From Alphaproteobacteria bacterium (GTDB lineage: Bacteria > Pseudomonadota > Alphaproteobacteria > Rhodobacterales > Rhodobacteraceae), in the NCBI GenBank assembly GCA_030425185.1, contig JAUIAU010000023.1:1-45854 (forward strand): DNA of 45,854 nucleotides, given 5' to 3'. Under the pieces are notes generated by a model. The model made no database searches. It was not told the DNA's origin and saw nothing but the letters and a program-made list of their open reading frames with translations. Below, one piece after another: positions 10,652 through 20,876 of the stretch; within the stretch, counting starts at the first letter, position 1, and each line of letters starts with the position of its first letter. The position numbers and the translations under genes are program-made.

Positions 10652-10696
10652 ACGATACTGTGGCCCGACCGTCACGCAAAAACCGAAATATCCACA
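10652..10696 (-). promoter_or_regulatory. Candidate ftsZ promoter with DnaA-box-like site
   Basis: On the minus strand TTGCGT (10674-10679) and TATCGT (10652-10657) are 16 bases apart. The predicted start is about 60 bases before the ftsZ ATG. On the plus strand at 10688-10696, just upstream of the -35, ATATCCACA differs by one base from the DnaA-box consensus TTWTNCACA. DnaA is known to activate ftsZ in Caulobacter; the link here is inference. Confidence 0.42.
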
Positions 10697-10832
10697 CGAA
10701 ATCCGGCAATTTTTCGCCGCATATCAGCAGCATCTGGACTTCATCCCCAGATGATGTGCGAAATGGACAACCCGGAGCAATTCTGATCGCTCCGCCGGTT
10801 CGAATTGTCCAAGCCCCCTGCCGCTCCGGCCG

Positions 10833-12167
10833 TCACCAGTTCTCGCGAACCCAGCGCGCGGCCCGCTTGAAGAGCCGGCCCGACTGCCGTTCGAGGGGCA
10901 TTTCGAAGTCCCACCACTCGTCCTGCGGGTGTGCCGCCCACAGACACAGCCCGACAACCGAGGCAAAATCAGGGCCGGTCATCGCCTGCGGCAACCCGCG
11001 CACGCGCAGCGGGCGACCGACGCGGATCTGCGGCCCCAGGATCCGGGCCGCCAGCGCGTCGAGGCCGGGCATGGCGCTGCCGCCACCGGTCAGGACGATC
11101 TGGCGCGACGGCAACTGGTCGAAGCCCGCCGCGTCGAGCGAGGCACGAACCTCCTCGAGGATCTCTTCCATCCGGGGCCGGATGATCCCGATGACCTCCG
11201 AGCGCGACACGCGGCGGCGGTCATGTTCCCAGTCGCCGGTCTCGGAGGTGATCTCGATCATGTCGCGGTCGTCGCGCCCGGTGGCGACGAGGCCGCCATA
11301 GAGCGTCTTGATGCGTTCTGCGAAGAGCTGGCTCACGCTCAGCCCCTTCGACAGGTCCGAGGTGATGTGCTCGCCGCCGAGCGGCACCGCATCGGCGTAG
11401 ATCATGTGCTTCTTCAGGAAGACCGAGATGCCGGTGGTCCCGGCCCCGAAATCGATGCAGGCGGCGCCCAGTTCGCGCTCGTCCTCGACCAGCGCCGACA
11501 GACCCGCGGCATAGGCCGAGCTGGCCACACCGGCCAGTTCGAGGTCGCAGCGCCGCACCGCGTGCGCCAGGTTCTGGACCGAGGCCTGCCCGACCGTCAG
11601 CAGGTGCATGTCGGTCGCAAGCCGCGTGCCGGTCTGGCCGCGCGGGTCGTTAAGCCCCGACCGGTGGTCGAGGGCGAAGTTGACCGGCTGGGCGTGCAGG
11701 ACCTCGCGTCCGTCCCCGATATCGGGCATCTCGCAGGCGGCCAGCACGCGGGCAATGTCCTGTTCCGAAACCGCCTCGCCGTCGAGCGCGATCTCGCCCA
11801 CCAGCCCGTAGCTGCGCGGCCCGGCGCCCGAGAAGCAGGCGATGACGTGGTCCACCCGCGTCTTGGCCATCTTCTGCGCCGATTGCAGCGCGGTGCGGAT
11901 CGCGCGCTCGGCCTCGACCATGCGGTCGATCTCGCCGAAGCGGACCCCGCGCGAACAGGTCGGCGCCGCGCCGATCACCCGGAACCGGGTCTGGCCGGCC
12001 ATGCTGCCGACGGTCTCCGAGTCCGACAGCTGGTCCGGCCCGTCGAAGCGCAGCACGAGGCAGGCGATCTTGTGCGTCCCGATGTCGAGAACCGCCACGA
12101 TGCCGCGCTGCATCGCCGCCTGCCGCATCATGCGCATGGCGCGCTGCGCCTGGTAAAGATCGCTCAT
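10833..12167 (-). CDS. ftsA: Cell division protein FtsA
   Basis: The 444-residue actin-fold ATPase tethers FtsZ to the membrane. Phosphate-binding loops are visible: VLDIGTHKIACLV (about residues 25-37) and CIDFGAGTTGISVFL in the middle, then GGGSAMPGL near the C-terminus. The last residues, RLFKRAARWVRENW, form an amphipathic helix expected to bind the membrane. The ATG at 12167 overlaps the ftsQ stop by four bases (ATGA), so the two are translationally coupled; the longer open frame upstream is a shadow of ftsQ. Confidence 0.96.
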   Translation of the reverse strand: MSDLYQAQRAMRMMRQAAMQRGIVAVLDIGTHKIACLVLRFDGPDQLSDSETVGSMAGQTRFRVIGAAPTCSRGVRFGEIDRMVEAERAIRTALQSAQKMAKTRVDHVIACFSGAGPRSYGLVGEIALDGEAVSEQDIARVLAACEMPDIGDGREVLHAQPVNFALDHRSGLNDPRGQTGTRLATDMHLLTVGQASVQNLAHAVRRCDLELAGVASSAYAAGLSALVEDERELGAACIDFGAGTTGISVFLKKHMIYADAVPLGGEHITSDLSKGLSVSQLFAERIKTLYGGLVATGRDDRDMIEITSETGDWEHDRRRVSRSEVIGIIRPRMEEILEEVRASLDAAGFDQLPSRQIVLTGGGSAMPGLDALAARILGPQIRVGRPLRVRGLPQAMTGPDFASVVGLCLWAAHPQDEWWDFEMPLERQSGRLFKRAARWVRENW

Positions 12168-13060
12168 CCGTCTGCCCCCCGTTGCTCTTGCGCCGCCAGC
12201 CGCATCTCCAGAAGCCGGGACTTGGCTTCCGGGCTCAGACGCAGCACCGGCCGGCGCGGGTTCCGCATGTCCACGGCCACAATGTCTCGATCCAGCAGGT
12301 CCTCGGCGCCCTGCGCCGCCAGCACCCGCTGCAACTCGCCGACCGGATTGGCCTCCGGCAGCTTCAGACGCGGACCTTCCCGCAGGACGAGGTCCCAGCG
12401 CCGCTCGCCGATCCGCACCAGTCCGCCCAGCCGCGCGCCCAGCGGGGCGGCGGCCTCCAGCAGCGCCAGCGCCTCCGGCACTGCGGCATCGACCCCGTCG
12501 CCCACCAGCAGCGGCAGGTCGGGCGGGGTCGCGCCCGCCGGCACCTCGCCGACCCGGTGGCCCTCGGCGTCGAGGATCTCCAGCGCCTCGCGGCCCTGCC
12601 ACAGGACGGCGGGCGTGCGCTCCTCGATCTGCATCTCCAGCACGCCGCCGGGCCGGATCGCGACCCGGGCCGAGGCGACGGCGTCCAGTTCCTCGACCCG
12701 GTCCGCAAGCTGGTCGAGGTCGAGATCGAAGGACGACACCGGGAAGTCGAGGCCGACCACCTCCTGCACGTCCTGGCTGAGTTCGTCCGAGACGCCCGGC
12801 ATCACCATGACCCGGACCTGGAATTCCTCGCGCTCGGCGATCTGCTGCCGCAGGTCGAGGAAGGTCAGCACGATGGTCTCGGTGGTGCGCGGGTTGGACA
12901 GATAGTAGCCCAGCGAGAAGGCCAGCGCGAAGGCGGGAATGCCGACCCGGATCAGCGACCGGATCAGCGGCGTCAGCCAGAGGCGGTGCAGCTTGTAGGA
13001 CAGGCGCGACGGCGCCGGGTCGGGGCGCGCGGCGGGTTGCGGGCGCCTCAGCGGTTGCAC
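12164..13060 (-). CDS. ftsQ: Cell division protein FtsQ
   Basis: The 298-residue protein is a bitopic inner-membrane protein: a Pro/Arg-rich cytoplasmic tail, one membrane segment ([17 protein letters not shown], about 38-54), then a POTRA domain ([21 protein letters not shown] onward) and a beta domain. FtsQ bridges early and late divisome proteins and binds FtsL/FtsB. The start is a GTG that overlaps the 3-prime end of ddl by 13 bases; GGAGG lies about 8 bases before it. Confidence 0.94.
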   Translation of the reverse strand: MQPLRRPQPAARPDPAPSRLSYKLHRLWLTPLIRSLIRVGIPAFALAFSLGYYLSNPRTTETIVLTFLDLRQQIAEREEFQVRVMVMPGVSDELSQDVQEVVGLDFPVSSFDLDLDQLADRVEELDAVASARVAIRPGGVLEMQIEERTPAVLWQGREALEILDAEGHRVGEVPAGATPPDLPLLVGDGVDAAVPEALALLEAAAPLGARLGGLVRIGERRWDLVLREGPRLKLPEANPVGELQRVLAAQGAEDLLDRDIVAVDMRNPRRPVLRLSPEAKSRLLEMRLAAQEQRGADG

Positions 13061-13962
13061 GAGGCGTCCTCCACGATCCAGCGGCAGAGCGCCCCGAACG
13101 ACAGCCCCGCCACCTGCGCCTGCTCCGGGCTGAGCGAGGTCGGCGTCATCCCCGGCTGGGTGTTGGTCTCGAGCAGGAAAAGCCCGTCGAGGCCCCGGCT
13201 CTCGTCCCAGCGGAAGTCGGTCCGGCTGATGCCCCGGCAGCCCAGCACCCGGTGCGCCGCGCGGGCATAGTCCATGCAGGCGTCGAAGACCGGGCGCGGG
13301 ATTTCGGCGGGGACCACGTGGCGCGAGCCGCCGGGCTTGTATTTCGCGTCGTAGTCGTACCAGCCGTCGGTCAGGATGTCGGTCACGGTCAGCGGCTGGT
13401 CGCCCTTCACGGTCACCGTCAGCTCGCGGCCCGGAACGTAGGTCTCGACCATCAGCCGTTCGGGCAGCGCGGGGTCCAGCCTCGGCGGACCGTTGGCCGC
13501 GTCATGGACGAGGTAGATGCCGACGGACGAGCCTTCGTTGTTCGGCTTGACGACATAGGGCGGGGCCATCACGTGCGCGGCCTCGATCTCGGCGCGGCGG
13601 AACAGGCCGCTCGCCACCACCGGCAGTCCGGCGGCCGCGTAGACGTCCTTCGAGCGCGCCTTGTCCATCGCCAACGCCGAGGCCAGCACCCCTGAATGGG
13701 TGTAGGGCAGGCCCAGCCATTCCAGCAGGCCCTGCACGCAGCCGTCCTCGCCCCAGCGCCCGTGCAGGGCGTTGAAGACGACGTCGGGCTTCGCCCGCTC
13801 CAGATCGGCCACGAGGTCCAGCCCCGCGTCGATCTCGACGACCTCGATGCCTTCGCTCCGCAGCGCCCGCGCGCATTCGGCCCCCGAAACGAGGGACACC
13901 GCGCGTTCCGCCGACGGGCCGCCCATCAGCATCGCAACCTTGGGGTATGTCCTGCTCGACAC
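13048..13962 (-). CDS. ddl: D-alanine--D-alanine ligase
   Basis: The ATP-grasp ligase makes the D-Ala-D-Ala dipeptide used by MurF. Visible motifs are [16 protein letters not shown] at the N-terminus, the NEGSSVGIY loop with the catalytic Ser near the middle and [16 protein letters not shown] at the end. I use the GTG at 13962 (304 residues, [15 protein letters not shown]) because it matches the usual family start; an ATG at 14010 has no ribosome binding site and would add an unrelated leader. It lies 76 bases after murB and overlaps ftsQ. Confidence 0.93.
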   Translation of the reverse strand: MSSRTYPKVAMLMGGPSAERAVSLVSGAECARALRSEGIEVVEIDAGLDLVADLERAKPDVVFNALHGRWGEDGCVQGLLEWLGLPYTHSGVLASALAMDKARSKDVYAAAGLPVVASGLFRRAEIEAAHVMAPPYVVKPNNEGSSVGIYLVHDAANGPPRLDPALPERLMVETYVPGRELTVTVKGDQPLTVTDILTDGWYDYDAKYKPGGSRHVVPAEIPRPVFDACMDYARAAHRVLGCRGISRTDFRWDESRGLDGLFLLETNTQPGMTPTSLSPEQAQVAGLSFGALCRWIVEDASCNR

Positions 13963-14038
13963 CGCCCGCCTCTGTATATGCCGGCCCGTTTGTCTGGGCC
14001 TTGTCATCACTGCCGGGCTGTTGCGCCCGGACCGCCTG

Positions 14039-14956
14039 TTATCTCGGGGCCGGTTCGCCGACCCTCATGACTTCCCAGTCTAGCGACAGACCGGAGGTTT
14101 GGAAAACCCTTTTCCGCACGGATTCGCCCAGCGCCTCCAGATCGGCCGCCGTCGCCCCGCCGGTGTTGACGAGAAAGTTCGCGTGCTTCTCGCTCATCTG
14201 CGCGCCGCCGCGCCGCGCGCCCTTCATGCCCGCCTCGGTGATCAGCTTCCACGCCTTCAGATCGTGGGTGTCGTCCGCCCGCCCGGTCGAGGAAAACCCG
14301 GCCGGATTGCGGAAGGTCGACCCGGCCGTTCGGTCCTTCACCGGCTGGGTGGCGTCGCGCTTCGCGAGTTGCTCGTCCATCCGGGCCGCCAGCGCCTCGG
14401 GGTCGCCCGCCCCGGTCTCGAACACCGCCTCCACCAGCACGGACCCGCGGGGAAGCGCGCTCGACCGGTAGGCGAGGCCAAGCTCCGACGCAGGCACCAC
14501 CTCGACGGCACCCGTCCGGTGCACCAGCGTCACTTCCACGAGGTGGTCCGACACGTAGGACCCGTAGCACCCCGCGTTCATCGCCACCGCCCCGCCGATG
14601 CTGCCGGGAATCGTCCGCAGGAAGGTCAGGTCGCGCCCCGCCTCCGCCGCCCGGCGGGCGACATGGGCGTCGAGCGCCGCCGCCCCGGCCCGCACCCGGC
14701 TGCCCTCGACCGCGATCCCGTTGAAGCCGCGCCCGAGCCGGATCACCGCCGCCCGGAGGCCCCCGTCGCGCACGATCAGGTTCGAGCCGACCCCCATCGG
14801 GAACACCGCCCGCGCCGGATCGAGCCCGGCGAGGAAGGCCCGCAGGTCCTCGCGGTCGGCGGGCTGGTAGAACAGCGCCGCCGGTCCGCCGACCCGGAGC
14901 CAGGTCAGGTCGGCCAGGGGGCGGTTCGCGGTCAGGGTCCCGCGCAGGTCGCTCAT
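14039..14956 (-). CDS. murB: UDP-N-acetylenolpyruvoylglucosamine reductase MurB
   Basis: The 305-residue flavoenzyme reduces enolpyruvyl-UDP-GlcNAc to UDP-MurNAc with NADPH. FAD-binding elements are seen as [15 protein letters not shown] and [14 protein letters not shown], then GIPGSIGGA-type sequence ([19 protein letters not shown]) and the active-site region GSTFRNP with the catalytic Ser. The absence of a long C-terminal extension makes it type II-like. The ATG overlaps the stop of the preceding small gene as ATGA. Confidence 0.95.
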   Translation of the reverse strand: MSDLRGTLTANRPLADLTWLRVGGPAALFYQPADREDLRAFLAGLDPARAVFPMGVGSNLIVRDGGLRAAVIRLGRGFNGIAVEGSRVRAGAAALDAHVARRAAEAGRDLTFLRTIPGSIGGAVAMNAGCYGSYVSDHLVEVTLVHRTGAVEVVPASELGLAYRSSALPRGSVLVEAVFETGAGDPEALAARMDEQLAKRDATQPVKDRTAGSTFRNPAGFSSTGRADDTHDLKAWKLITEAGMKGARRGGAQMSEKHANFLVNTGGATAADLEALGESVRKRVFQTSGLSLDWEVMRVGEPAPR

Positions 14957-15216
14957 GCCCGCCGCCCCCGCCGCACGAGATGCCCCGCGCCATAGCCCAG
15001 CAGCGGCGTCCCGAGGATCAGCGCCCAGAGCCCGATCAGCACCGGCGCGCCCAGCGCCGCCAGCGTGTCGGAGGTGTCCTGCAATTGCGCGCGGGCATCC
15101 CGCAGCACCAGCACGGCGAGGCCCAGCCACAGCCCCGCCGCCACGAGCCGCAGCCGCGCGGCCCCGAGGGCGGCAAAGATCACCGCGAGGCCGGCCAGAA
15201 CCGCCCACAGGATCAT
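14953..15216 (-). CDS. Small two-helix membrane protein of unknown function
   Basis: The 87-residue product has two or three hydrophobic helices ([22 protein letters not shown], then [15 protein letters not shown], and [22 protein letters not shown]) and a basic tail [10 protein letters not shown] do not recognise a family. GGAGGG lies a short distance before the ATG at 15216. Four-base overlaps with DUF2484 upstream and murB downstream show it is translated as part of the murC-murB segment, which argues that it is real and tied to cell-wall synthesis or division. Confidence 0.7.
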   Translation of the reverse strand: MILWAVLAGLAVIFAALGAARLRLVAAGLWLGLAVLVLRDARAQLQDTSDTLAALGAPVLIGLWALILGTPLLGYGAGHLVRRGRRA

Positions 15217-15476
15217 GCCCGGCCCTCCGGCTTCTTCTTGGCAAAAATACTCACGGCGCGCCGGATCAGAAAGCGCAGCGGCCAGCGCAGCACCGAGGCC
15301 ATCGCCAGCGCCACGATGAGCACCACCCACCACGGATAGGCGAGCCCGACCCACACCAGCAGCGGCAGCCCGGTCGCGATCAGAACGATTGCCCCCGGCC
15401 AGTGTGCCCGGCGCGGCGCGAAGCCGATCCCGGCGGCGACCAGCGCCCAGACGCAGGCGGCGGTCAGCGCGCCCAT
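15213..15476 (-). CDS. DUF2484 family membrane protein
   Basis: The 87-residue protein has hydrophobic segments at about 4-19, 27-45 and 48-62 and a basic C-terminus ending [19 protein letters not shown]. Size, topology and location between murC and murB match the DUF2484 family known from Rhodobacteraceae dcw clusters; no function is established. It starts 1 base after the murC stop and overlaps the next small gene by 4 bases. Its last codons are built on a sequence (GTGAGTATTT plus two bases plus GCCAAGAAGAAG) that also occurs in the murD-ftsW gap. Confidence 0.72.
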   Translation of the reverse strand: MGALTAACVWALVAAGIGFAPRRAHWPGAIVLIATGLPLLVWVGLAYPWWVVLIVALAMASVLRWPLRFLIRRAVSIFAKKKPEGRA

Positions 15477-15477
15477 C

Positions 15478-16911
15478 TCAGCCCCCGAGCCGCGCGGGCA
15501 GCGCGTTGGCCCAGGCGCTGATCGTGCCTGCGCCCAGGCAGACAACGATGTCGCCGGGCCTCGTCTCGGCCCGCACCAGCGCCTCCAGCGCGTCCTCGCT
15601 CTCGACGGCCAGCGCATGCCGGTGGCCGTGGGCGATCAGGCCGCGCACCAGGTCATCGCGCGACGCACCGGGGATCGGGGTCTCGCCCGCGGCATAGACC
15701 TCGGCGATCCCGGCCACGTCAGCCTCGTTGAAGCAGGCGCAGAAGTCGTCGAAGAGCGACGACAGCCGGGTGTAGCGATGCGGCTGGTGGACCGCGATCA
15801 CCCGCGCGCCTGGGGTATCCGCCACCGCCTGCCGCGCCGCCTTCAGCACGGCGGCGATCTCGACCGGGTGGTGGCCGTAGTCGTCGATGATGGTGACCCC
15901 GTTCACTTCGCCGACCTTGGTGAAGCGCCGGTTCACGCCCTTGAACCCGGCCAGCGCGGCGCGGATCGCGTCGCCGCTCATCCCGAGGTGCCGCGCCACC
16001 GCGACGGCGGCCAGCGCGTTCGAAACATTGTGATTGCCCGGCATCGGCAGCGTGCAGTCCGCGATGACGGCGCCTTCTTGGTTGAGGGCGATGTCGAAGC
16101 GCGCCACGCCGCCCGCGTAGCGCAGGTTGACCGCGCGCACGTCGGCCTGCGCGTTGAAGCCGAAGGTCACTACCCGGCGGTCGGTCAGGCGGCCGACCAG
16201 CGCCTGCACCTCGGGGTGATCGGTGCAGCAGACCGCGAGACCGTAGAACGGGATGTTCGAGACGAAATCGGTGAAGCCCTTGCGCAGGTTCTCCAGCGTG
16301 CCCCAGTGCTCCATGTGCTCGGGGTCGATGTTGGTCACGATGGCGATGGTGGCGGGCAGGCGGTTGAAGGTGCCGTCCGACTCGTCGGCCTCGACCACCA
16401 TCCATTCGCCGGCCCCGGCCCGCGCGTTCGAGCCATAGGCATGGATGATCCCGCCGTTGATCACCGTCGGGTCGATCCCGCCCGCGTCGAGCAGGGTCGC
16501 GACCAGCGTCGTCGTCGTGGTCTTGCCATGCGTGCCCGCGATGGCGACGTTCGACTTCAGCCGCATCAGTTCGGCCAGCATCTCGGCCCGGCGCACGACG
16601 GGCAGGCCCCGGCGGCGGGCTTCTTCCAGTTCGGGATTGCCCGGCTTGATCGCGGAGGAGATCACCACGACCTCGGCCTCGGCGAGGTTCTCGGCCGCCT
16701 GCCCGATGAACACCCGCGCGCCGAGGCTCTCCAGCCGCTCGGTGATCTTCGAGCCCTTCAGGTCCGAGCCCTGCACCGTGTAGCCCAGCGTGATCAGGAC
16801 CTCGGCGATGCCCGACATGCCGATGCCGCCGATGCCGGTGAAATGGATCGGGCCGAGCTGCGTCGGAAGCTTGGTGGCGGTGGCGGCGCGGGCGGCGGCA
16901 GCGGCGTTCAT
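15478..16911 (-). CDS. murC: UDP-N-acetylmuramate--L-alanine ligase MurC
   Basis: The 477-residue Mur ligase adds L-Ala to UDP-MurNAc. The dinucleotide-like loop [17 protein letters not shown] is at the N-terminus, the ATP P-loop [16 protein letters not shown] at about 125-140, and the Mur-ligase blocks EADESDGTF and [10 protein letters not shown] follow. Length fits MurC. It begins 48 bases after the murG stop. Confidence 0.96.
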   Translation of the reverse strand: MNAAAAARAATATKLPTQLGPIHFTGIGGIGMSGIAEVLITLGYTVQGSDLKGSKITERLESLGARVFIGQAAENLAEAEVVVISSAIKPGNPELEEARRRGLPVVRRAEMLAELMRLKSNVAIAGTHGKTTTTTLVATLLDAGGIDPTVINGGIIHAYGSNARAGAGEWMVVEADESDGTFNRLPATIAIVTNIDPEHMEHWGTLENLRKGFTDFVSNIPFYGLAVCCTDHPEVQALVGRLTDRRVVTFGFNAQADVRAVNLRYAGGVARFDIALNQEGAVIADCTLPMPGNHNVSNALAAVAVARHLGMSGDAIRAALAGFKGVNRRFTKVGEVNGVTIIDDYGHHPVEIAAVLKAARQAVADTPGARVIAVHQPHRYTRLSSLFDDFCACFNEADVAGIAEVYAAGETPIPGASRDDLVRGLIAHGHRHALAVESEDALEALVRAETRPGDIVVCLGAGTISAWANALPARLGG

Positions 16912-16959
16912 CGGTCTCGGTGTCTCTCTCGGGTCACGGGGTCTGAGTCTCGGGGCCTA

Positions 16960-18051
16960 TCACGCCTGCGCCGAAAGTGCCTCGACAATCTCGACGAGCC
17001 GCTCGGTGGCATCGGGCCTGCCGACCGACAGGGCCGCCTGCGCCATCGACGCGGCCGCCGCGGGTTGCGTCAGCACGCTGGCGACATGGCCTGACAGCAT
17101 CTCGGCGTCGAGCAGGCTTTCCGGGATCAGGATGGCCGCGCCCGCGTCCACCATGCCGCGCGCGTTGGCGGTCTGCTCGTTCCGGATCGCCCCGGCATAG
17201 GGGATCAGGATCGCGGGCCGTCCGATCACCGTCAGGTCGGCCACGGTCGAGGCCCCGGACCGCGCGATCACCAGCGTCGCCGCGGCAAGGCGCTCGGGCA
17301 CGTCGTGGAAGAAGGTCTCGACCTCGGCGCTGATGTCGGCCCGGGCATAGGCGCGCATCACCCGGTCGACGTCCTCGGGCCGGGCCTGATGCGCCACCGC
17401 GAGCCGTCCGCGCAGGTCCTCGGGCAGGCCCGCGAGCGCCGGGGGCACCACGTCCGACAGGATCCGCGCGCCCTGGCTGCCGCCGAGAATCAGCACCCGG
17501 AGCGGCCCGTCCCCGGGCGGCTGGTAAGGCACGCCCGCCCGCGCGCGGATCGCCGCGCGTACCGGGTTGCCGGTCGGATGGCCGGTGACGCCCTCGGGCA
17601 GGGCCGTCGGCCAGGTGCCGCAGGCCACCACGTCCACCCGACGCGCGAAGACCTGGTTCACCCGTCCCAGCACGCCGTTCTGTTCATGCAGCGCGCGCGG
17701 CAGGCGCAACAGCCACGCCGCCCCCATCGCCGGGATCGCCGGGTAGCCGCCGAAGCCGACCACGACCGCCGGGCGATCGCGTCGGAACCGCCGGAGCGCG
17801 CCCAGCACCCCGCCCAGCACCCGCAGCGGCACCAGCGCCTTGGCCAGCACGCCGCCCCGCGCGAAGGTGGCCGAGGCCAGCACCTGCACCTCGACCGCCG
17901 AGGGAAAGCCGCCGGTGTAGCGGGCCCCGCGCGCGTCGGTGGTCAGCGTCACCCGCCAGCCCTTCGACAGCATCGCCTCGGCCAGCGCCTGCGCCGGAAA
18001 CATGTGCCCGCCGGTGCCCCCGGCCGCGATCACCAGCAGGGGCGCGGTCAT
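16960..18051 (-). CDS. murG: Lipid II synthase MurG
   Basis: The 363-residue GT-B glycosyltransferase moves GlcNAc onto lipid I at the inner face of the membrane. The glycine-rich loop [18 protein letters not shown] is at the N-terminus, [12 protein letters not shown] in the middle of domain 1, and the UDP-GlcNAc-binding loop LGGSQGARI and [10 protein letters not shown] lie in domain 2. The ATG at 18051 overlaps the ftsW stop (ATGA). Confidence 0.96.
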   Translation of the reverse strand: MTAPLLVIAAGGTGGHMFPAQALAEAMLSKGWRVTLTTDARGARYTGGFPSAVEVQVLASATFARGGVLAKALVPLRVLGGVLGALRRFRRDRPAVVVGFGGYPAIPAMGAAWLLRLPRALHEQNGVLGRVNQVFARRVDVVACGTWPTALPEGVTGHPTGNPVRAAIRARAGVPYQPPGDGPLRVLILGGSQGARILSDVVPPALAGLPEDLRGRLAVAHQARPEDVDRVMRAYARADISAEVETFFHDVPERLAAATLVIARSGASTVADLTVIGRPAILIPYAGAIRNEQTANARGMVDAGAAILIPESLLDAEMLSGHVASVLTQPAAAASMAQAALSVGRPDATERLVEIVEALSAQA

Positions 18052-19220
18052 CGACGCGCCTGCCGCCGCTGGAAGATGTCCTCGATGTCGCCGCGCGGGC
18101 GGGTCCGGGTAAAGGCCAGCACCAGCCCCATCGCGATGCCGGAGGCGACCAGCGACGAGCCGCCGTTGCTGATGAAAGGCAGCGTCATGCCCTTGGTCGG
18201 CAACAGGCGCACCGCGACGCCCATGTTGATGAAGGCCTGCGCGCCGAACATCAGCACGAGGCCCGCCCCCGCGAGCCGGATGAAGATGTCGCGCTCGGCC
18301 CGGAGACGCAGCAGGCTGCGGGCCACGATGAAGGCGAAGAGGCCCAGGATCACCGACACCGCGAAGAAGCCGTATTCCTCGGCGGCGACCGCGATGATGA
18401 AGTCGGTATGCGCATCGGGCAGCGTCCATTTCACCGAGCCCTCGCCGAGGCCCGCGCCGAAGAACCCGCCCGAGCGGATCGCATCGGTGGCGTAGCCGAT
18501 CTGCGAGCGCGGATCGACCTCGGCGGCGAAGTAGCCGTCGATCCGTCCGGCGAAGTGGTCCGACATGCCGTAGGCCAGGACCCCCCCCGCGGCCGCGAGG
18601 CCGAGCACGAGCACGAGCGGCACGATCGAGGCCCCGGAGAGGTAGAAGAGCACCAGCCAGCCAGCCAGCACCAAGCTCGCCTGCCCGAAGTCCGGCTGCA
18701 GCGCGAGGAGGCCGACGACGAGGAGGGTGACGGCGAAGGACGCGAGCTTGCCCGGCGGCCCCTTGGGATCGTAGCTCGCCGCGATCAGCCAGGCGCTGAA
18801 GACCAGCATCCCCGGCTTCACGAATTCCACCGGCTGCAGGGTCATGCCCGGAAGTGCCAGCCAACGCACCGCGCCCTTGCCGAGATTGGTGCCGACGACG
18901 GGCAGCGCCAGGAGCCCGAGCAGCGCCAGCGCCAGCAGGGTCAGGGCGAAGCGCCGCGCGGTTTCGGGCGGCTGCATCGACAGGACGAACATCAGCGTGA
19001 AGGCAACGCAGCCGTAAAGGGCCTGCCGCTCGACGTAGAAGAACGGGTCCTTGCCGGTGCGCTCGGCGAGCGGGGGGGAGGCGGCGAAGCCGAGGAGCAG
19101 GCCGATCGCGAACAGGAGCAGGATCGCCACGATCGTGGGCTTGTCCACGGTGCGCCACCAGCGCGGAAGAATCGCCTCGTTGGGCTGCGGCACGACCGTG
19201 CCATAGACCATTTCCGTCAT
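18048..19220 (-). CDS. ftsW: SEDS peptidoglycan polymerase FtsW
   Basis: The 390-residue polytopic protein has about ten membrane helices and the SEDS landmarks [19 protein letters not shown]-type loop, [15 protein letters not shown] and [17 protein letters not shown]. FtsW polymerises lipid II at the septum together with FtsI. The ATG at 19220 is preferred to an upstream frame lacking a binding site. A 255-base gap separates it from murD, so a promoter could lie here. That gap holds four tandem TCGGT units and a hairpin/repeat element. Confidence 0.95.
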   Translation of the reverse strand: MTEMVYGTVVPQPNEAILPRWWRTVDKPTIVAILLLFAIGLLLGFAASPPLAERTGKDPFFYVERQALYGCVAFTLMFVLSMQPPETARRFALTLLALALLGLLALPVVGTNLGKGAVRWLALPGMTLQPVEFVKPGMLVFSAWLIAASYDPKGPPGKLASFAVTLLVVGLLALQPDFGQASLVLAGWLVLFYLSGASIVPLVLVLGLAAAGGVLAYGMSDHFAGRIDGYFAAEVDPRSQIGYATDAIRSGGFFGAGLGEGSVKWTLPDAHTDFIIAVAAEEYGFFAVSVILGLFAFIVARSLLRLRAERDIFIRLAGAGLVLMFGAQAFINMGVAVRLLPTKGMTLPFISNGGSSLVASGIAMGLVLAFTRTRPRGDIEDIFQRRQARR

Positions 19221-19353
19221 GGGGTTACCGCCTCGACTGCCTCGGACCGCCCGGTTTTCCGGGTCTCGTGGGGCGAGCATACCGCAGCCGGGCGCGCCGC
19301 GCTACCCGCGCGTTCCGCCTGCGCGAGCGGGCGCCGACGGGGCCCGGGGGGCC

Positions 19354-19392
19354 ATCGGTACAACGTCGGTATCGCGTCGGTGCGGTGTCGGT
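19354..19392. repeat. Four 11-bp-spaced TCGGT units upstream of ftsW
   Basis: On the plus strand ATCGGT (19354) and GTCGGT (19365, 19376, 19387) recur at exactly 11-base intervals, that is, once per helical turn. On the minus strand this reads as tandem ACCGA(C/T). The array lies 134-172 bases upstream of the ftsW start. It could be an operator array or a small tandem repeat. Confidence 0.5.
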
Positions 19393-19415
19393 GCGCCGCC
19401 CGAGGGGGGTCCCTT

Positions 19416-19468
19416 GCCCGGCCTGCGGCCGGGGCGCTGCGCGCGTGAGTATTTGGGCCAAGAAGAAG
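19416..19468. repeat. Extragenic hairpin plus GTGAGTATTT/GCCAAGAAGAAG element
   Basis: A GC-rich hairpin (CCCGGCC, loop TGC, GGCCGGG; 19417-19433) is followed by GTGAGTATTT, GG and GCCAAGAAGAAG (19445-19468). The same 24-base motif, with TT in place of GG, lies in the reverse direction at 15231-15254 inside the 3-prime end of the DUF2484 gene. Two near-identical copies in one window suggest a dispersed repeat family. Confidence 0.55.
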
Positions 19469-19475
19469 GGGGGGC

Positions 19476-20876
19476 TCAGCCCCCGGCCAGCAGCGCGCGG
19501 ACGCGGGCGGTGAAGTCGTCACCGCGCTGTTCGAAGTTGTCGTACTGGTCGAAGCTGGCGGCGGCGGGGGCGAGCAGCACGGTCTCGCCCGGTTCGGCCT
19601 CGGCCGCGGCGCGGGCAACGGCGGTCTCCATCGTGGTGCAGACCTCGGAGGGCATGTCGCCAAGTTTCAAGGCGAAGGCCGCCGCCTCGCGCCCGATGAC
19701 ATAGGCCTTGACCACGTTGGCGCGGCCCTCGCCCAGCCCGTCGAGGCCACCGTCCTTCTCGAGCCCGCCGCAGATCCAGCGGATCTTCGCGAAGGCCGCC
19801 AGCGCCTTGGCGGCGGCGTCCACGTTGGTGGCCTTCGAGTCATTGACGAAGCGCACCCCGTTCCGTTCGCCGACGATCTGGCTGCGGTGCGGCAGGCCCG
19901 CGAAGCTGGCGAAGCCCGCCTCGATCTCGCGCGGGCCGAGGCCGAGCGCGCGCGTGGCGGCGAAGGCGGCACAGGCGTTCTGGTGGTTGTGCGCGCCCGG
20001 CAGGCCCGCGATCGGGCGCAGGTCGATCGAGGCGACCTGGCGCCCCTTGCGCCACTCGGTCAGGAACCCCTTGCGCGCCTGCACCAGCCAGCCCGGACCC
20101 GACAGCCGACCGGTCGAGATCCGGATCACCCGGTCGTCGGCCGGCCCTTCGGCGAGCTGGTTGGCGAGGTAGCGGCCTTCGGCCTCGTCCACGCCGATCA
20201 CGGCCCGGTCCGGCCCGCCCTCGGCGAAGAGGCGGCGCTTGGCCGCGAAATAGCCGCCCATCCCGCCGTGCCGGTCGAGATGGTCGGGCGAGAGGTTGGT
20301 GAAGACGGCGATGTCCGGCGTCAGGGCGCGGGCGAGGTCGGTCTGGTAGCTGGAGAGTTCCAGCACAACCACACCGCCGTCGCCGGGCGGGTCGATGTCG
20401 AGCGCGCCGCGCCCGATGTTGCCCGCGAGTTGGCTCGCGCGCCCGGCCCGGGTCAGGACATGGTGGATCAGCGCCGACGTGGTGGACTTGCCGTTCGAGC
20501 CGGTGACCGCGACGACGCGCGGGGCGGTGTCGAAATCGTCCCAGTCCGACGTGGCGAGCGAGCGGAAGAACAGGCCCACGTCGTTGTCGACGGGCACGCC
20601 CGCCGCCATCGCGGCCGCGATCACCGGGTGCGGCGCGGGATAGAGATGCGGGATCCCCGGCGAGACCACGAGGGCGGCGATGGTGCTCCAGTCGGCGCGG
20701 GTCAGGTCGTGAGGTGCCAGGCCCTCGGCCTCGGCCGCCGCGCGCCCGGCCGGACCGTCGTCCCAGCCCAGCACCTCGGCGCCGCCGGCGGCGAGCGCGC
20801 GCGCCGCGGTCAGCCCGCTGCGCCCGAGGCCCAGAACCGCGATCCTCTGCCCCTCGAAACCGCGCACCGGGATCAT
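19476..20876 (-). CDS. murD: UDP-N-acetylmuramoylalanine--D-glutamate ligase MurD
   Basis: The 466-residue Mur ligase adds D-Glu to UDP-MurNAc-L-Ala. The N-terminal loop [14 protein letters not shown] binds the uracil nucleotide; the P-loop [18 protein letters not shown] lies at about 125-142; [13 protein letters not shown] and [13 protein letters not shown] are the family blocks. The ATG overlaps the stop of the upstream ACT gene by four bases. Confidence 0.96.
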   Translation of the reverse strand: MIPVRGFEGQRIAVLGLGRSGLTAARALAAGGAEVLGWDDGPAGRAAAEAEGLAPHDLTRADWSTIAALVVSPGIPHLYPAPHPVIAAAMAAGVPVDNDVGLFFRSLATSDWDDFDTAPRVVAVTGSNGKSTTSALIHHVLTRAGRASQLAGNIGRGALDIDPPGDGGVVVLELSSYQTDLARALTPDIAVFTNLSPDHLDRHGGMGGYFAAKRRLFAEGGPDRAVIGVDEAEGRYLANQLAEGPADDRVIRISTGRLSGPGWLVQARKGFLTEWRKGRQVASIDLRPIAGLPGAHNHQNACAAFAATRALGLGPREIEAGFASFAGLPHRSQIVGERNGVRFVNDSKATNVDAAAKALAAFAKIRWICGGLEKDGGLDGLGEGRANVVKAYVIGREAAAFALKLGDMPSEVCTTMETAVARAAAEAEPGETVLLAPAAASFDQYDNFEQRGDDFTARVRALLAGG

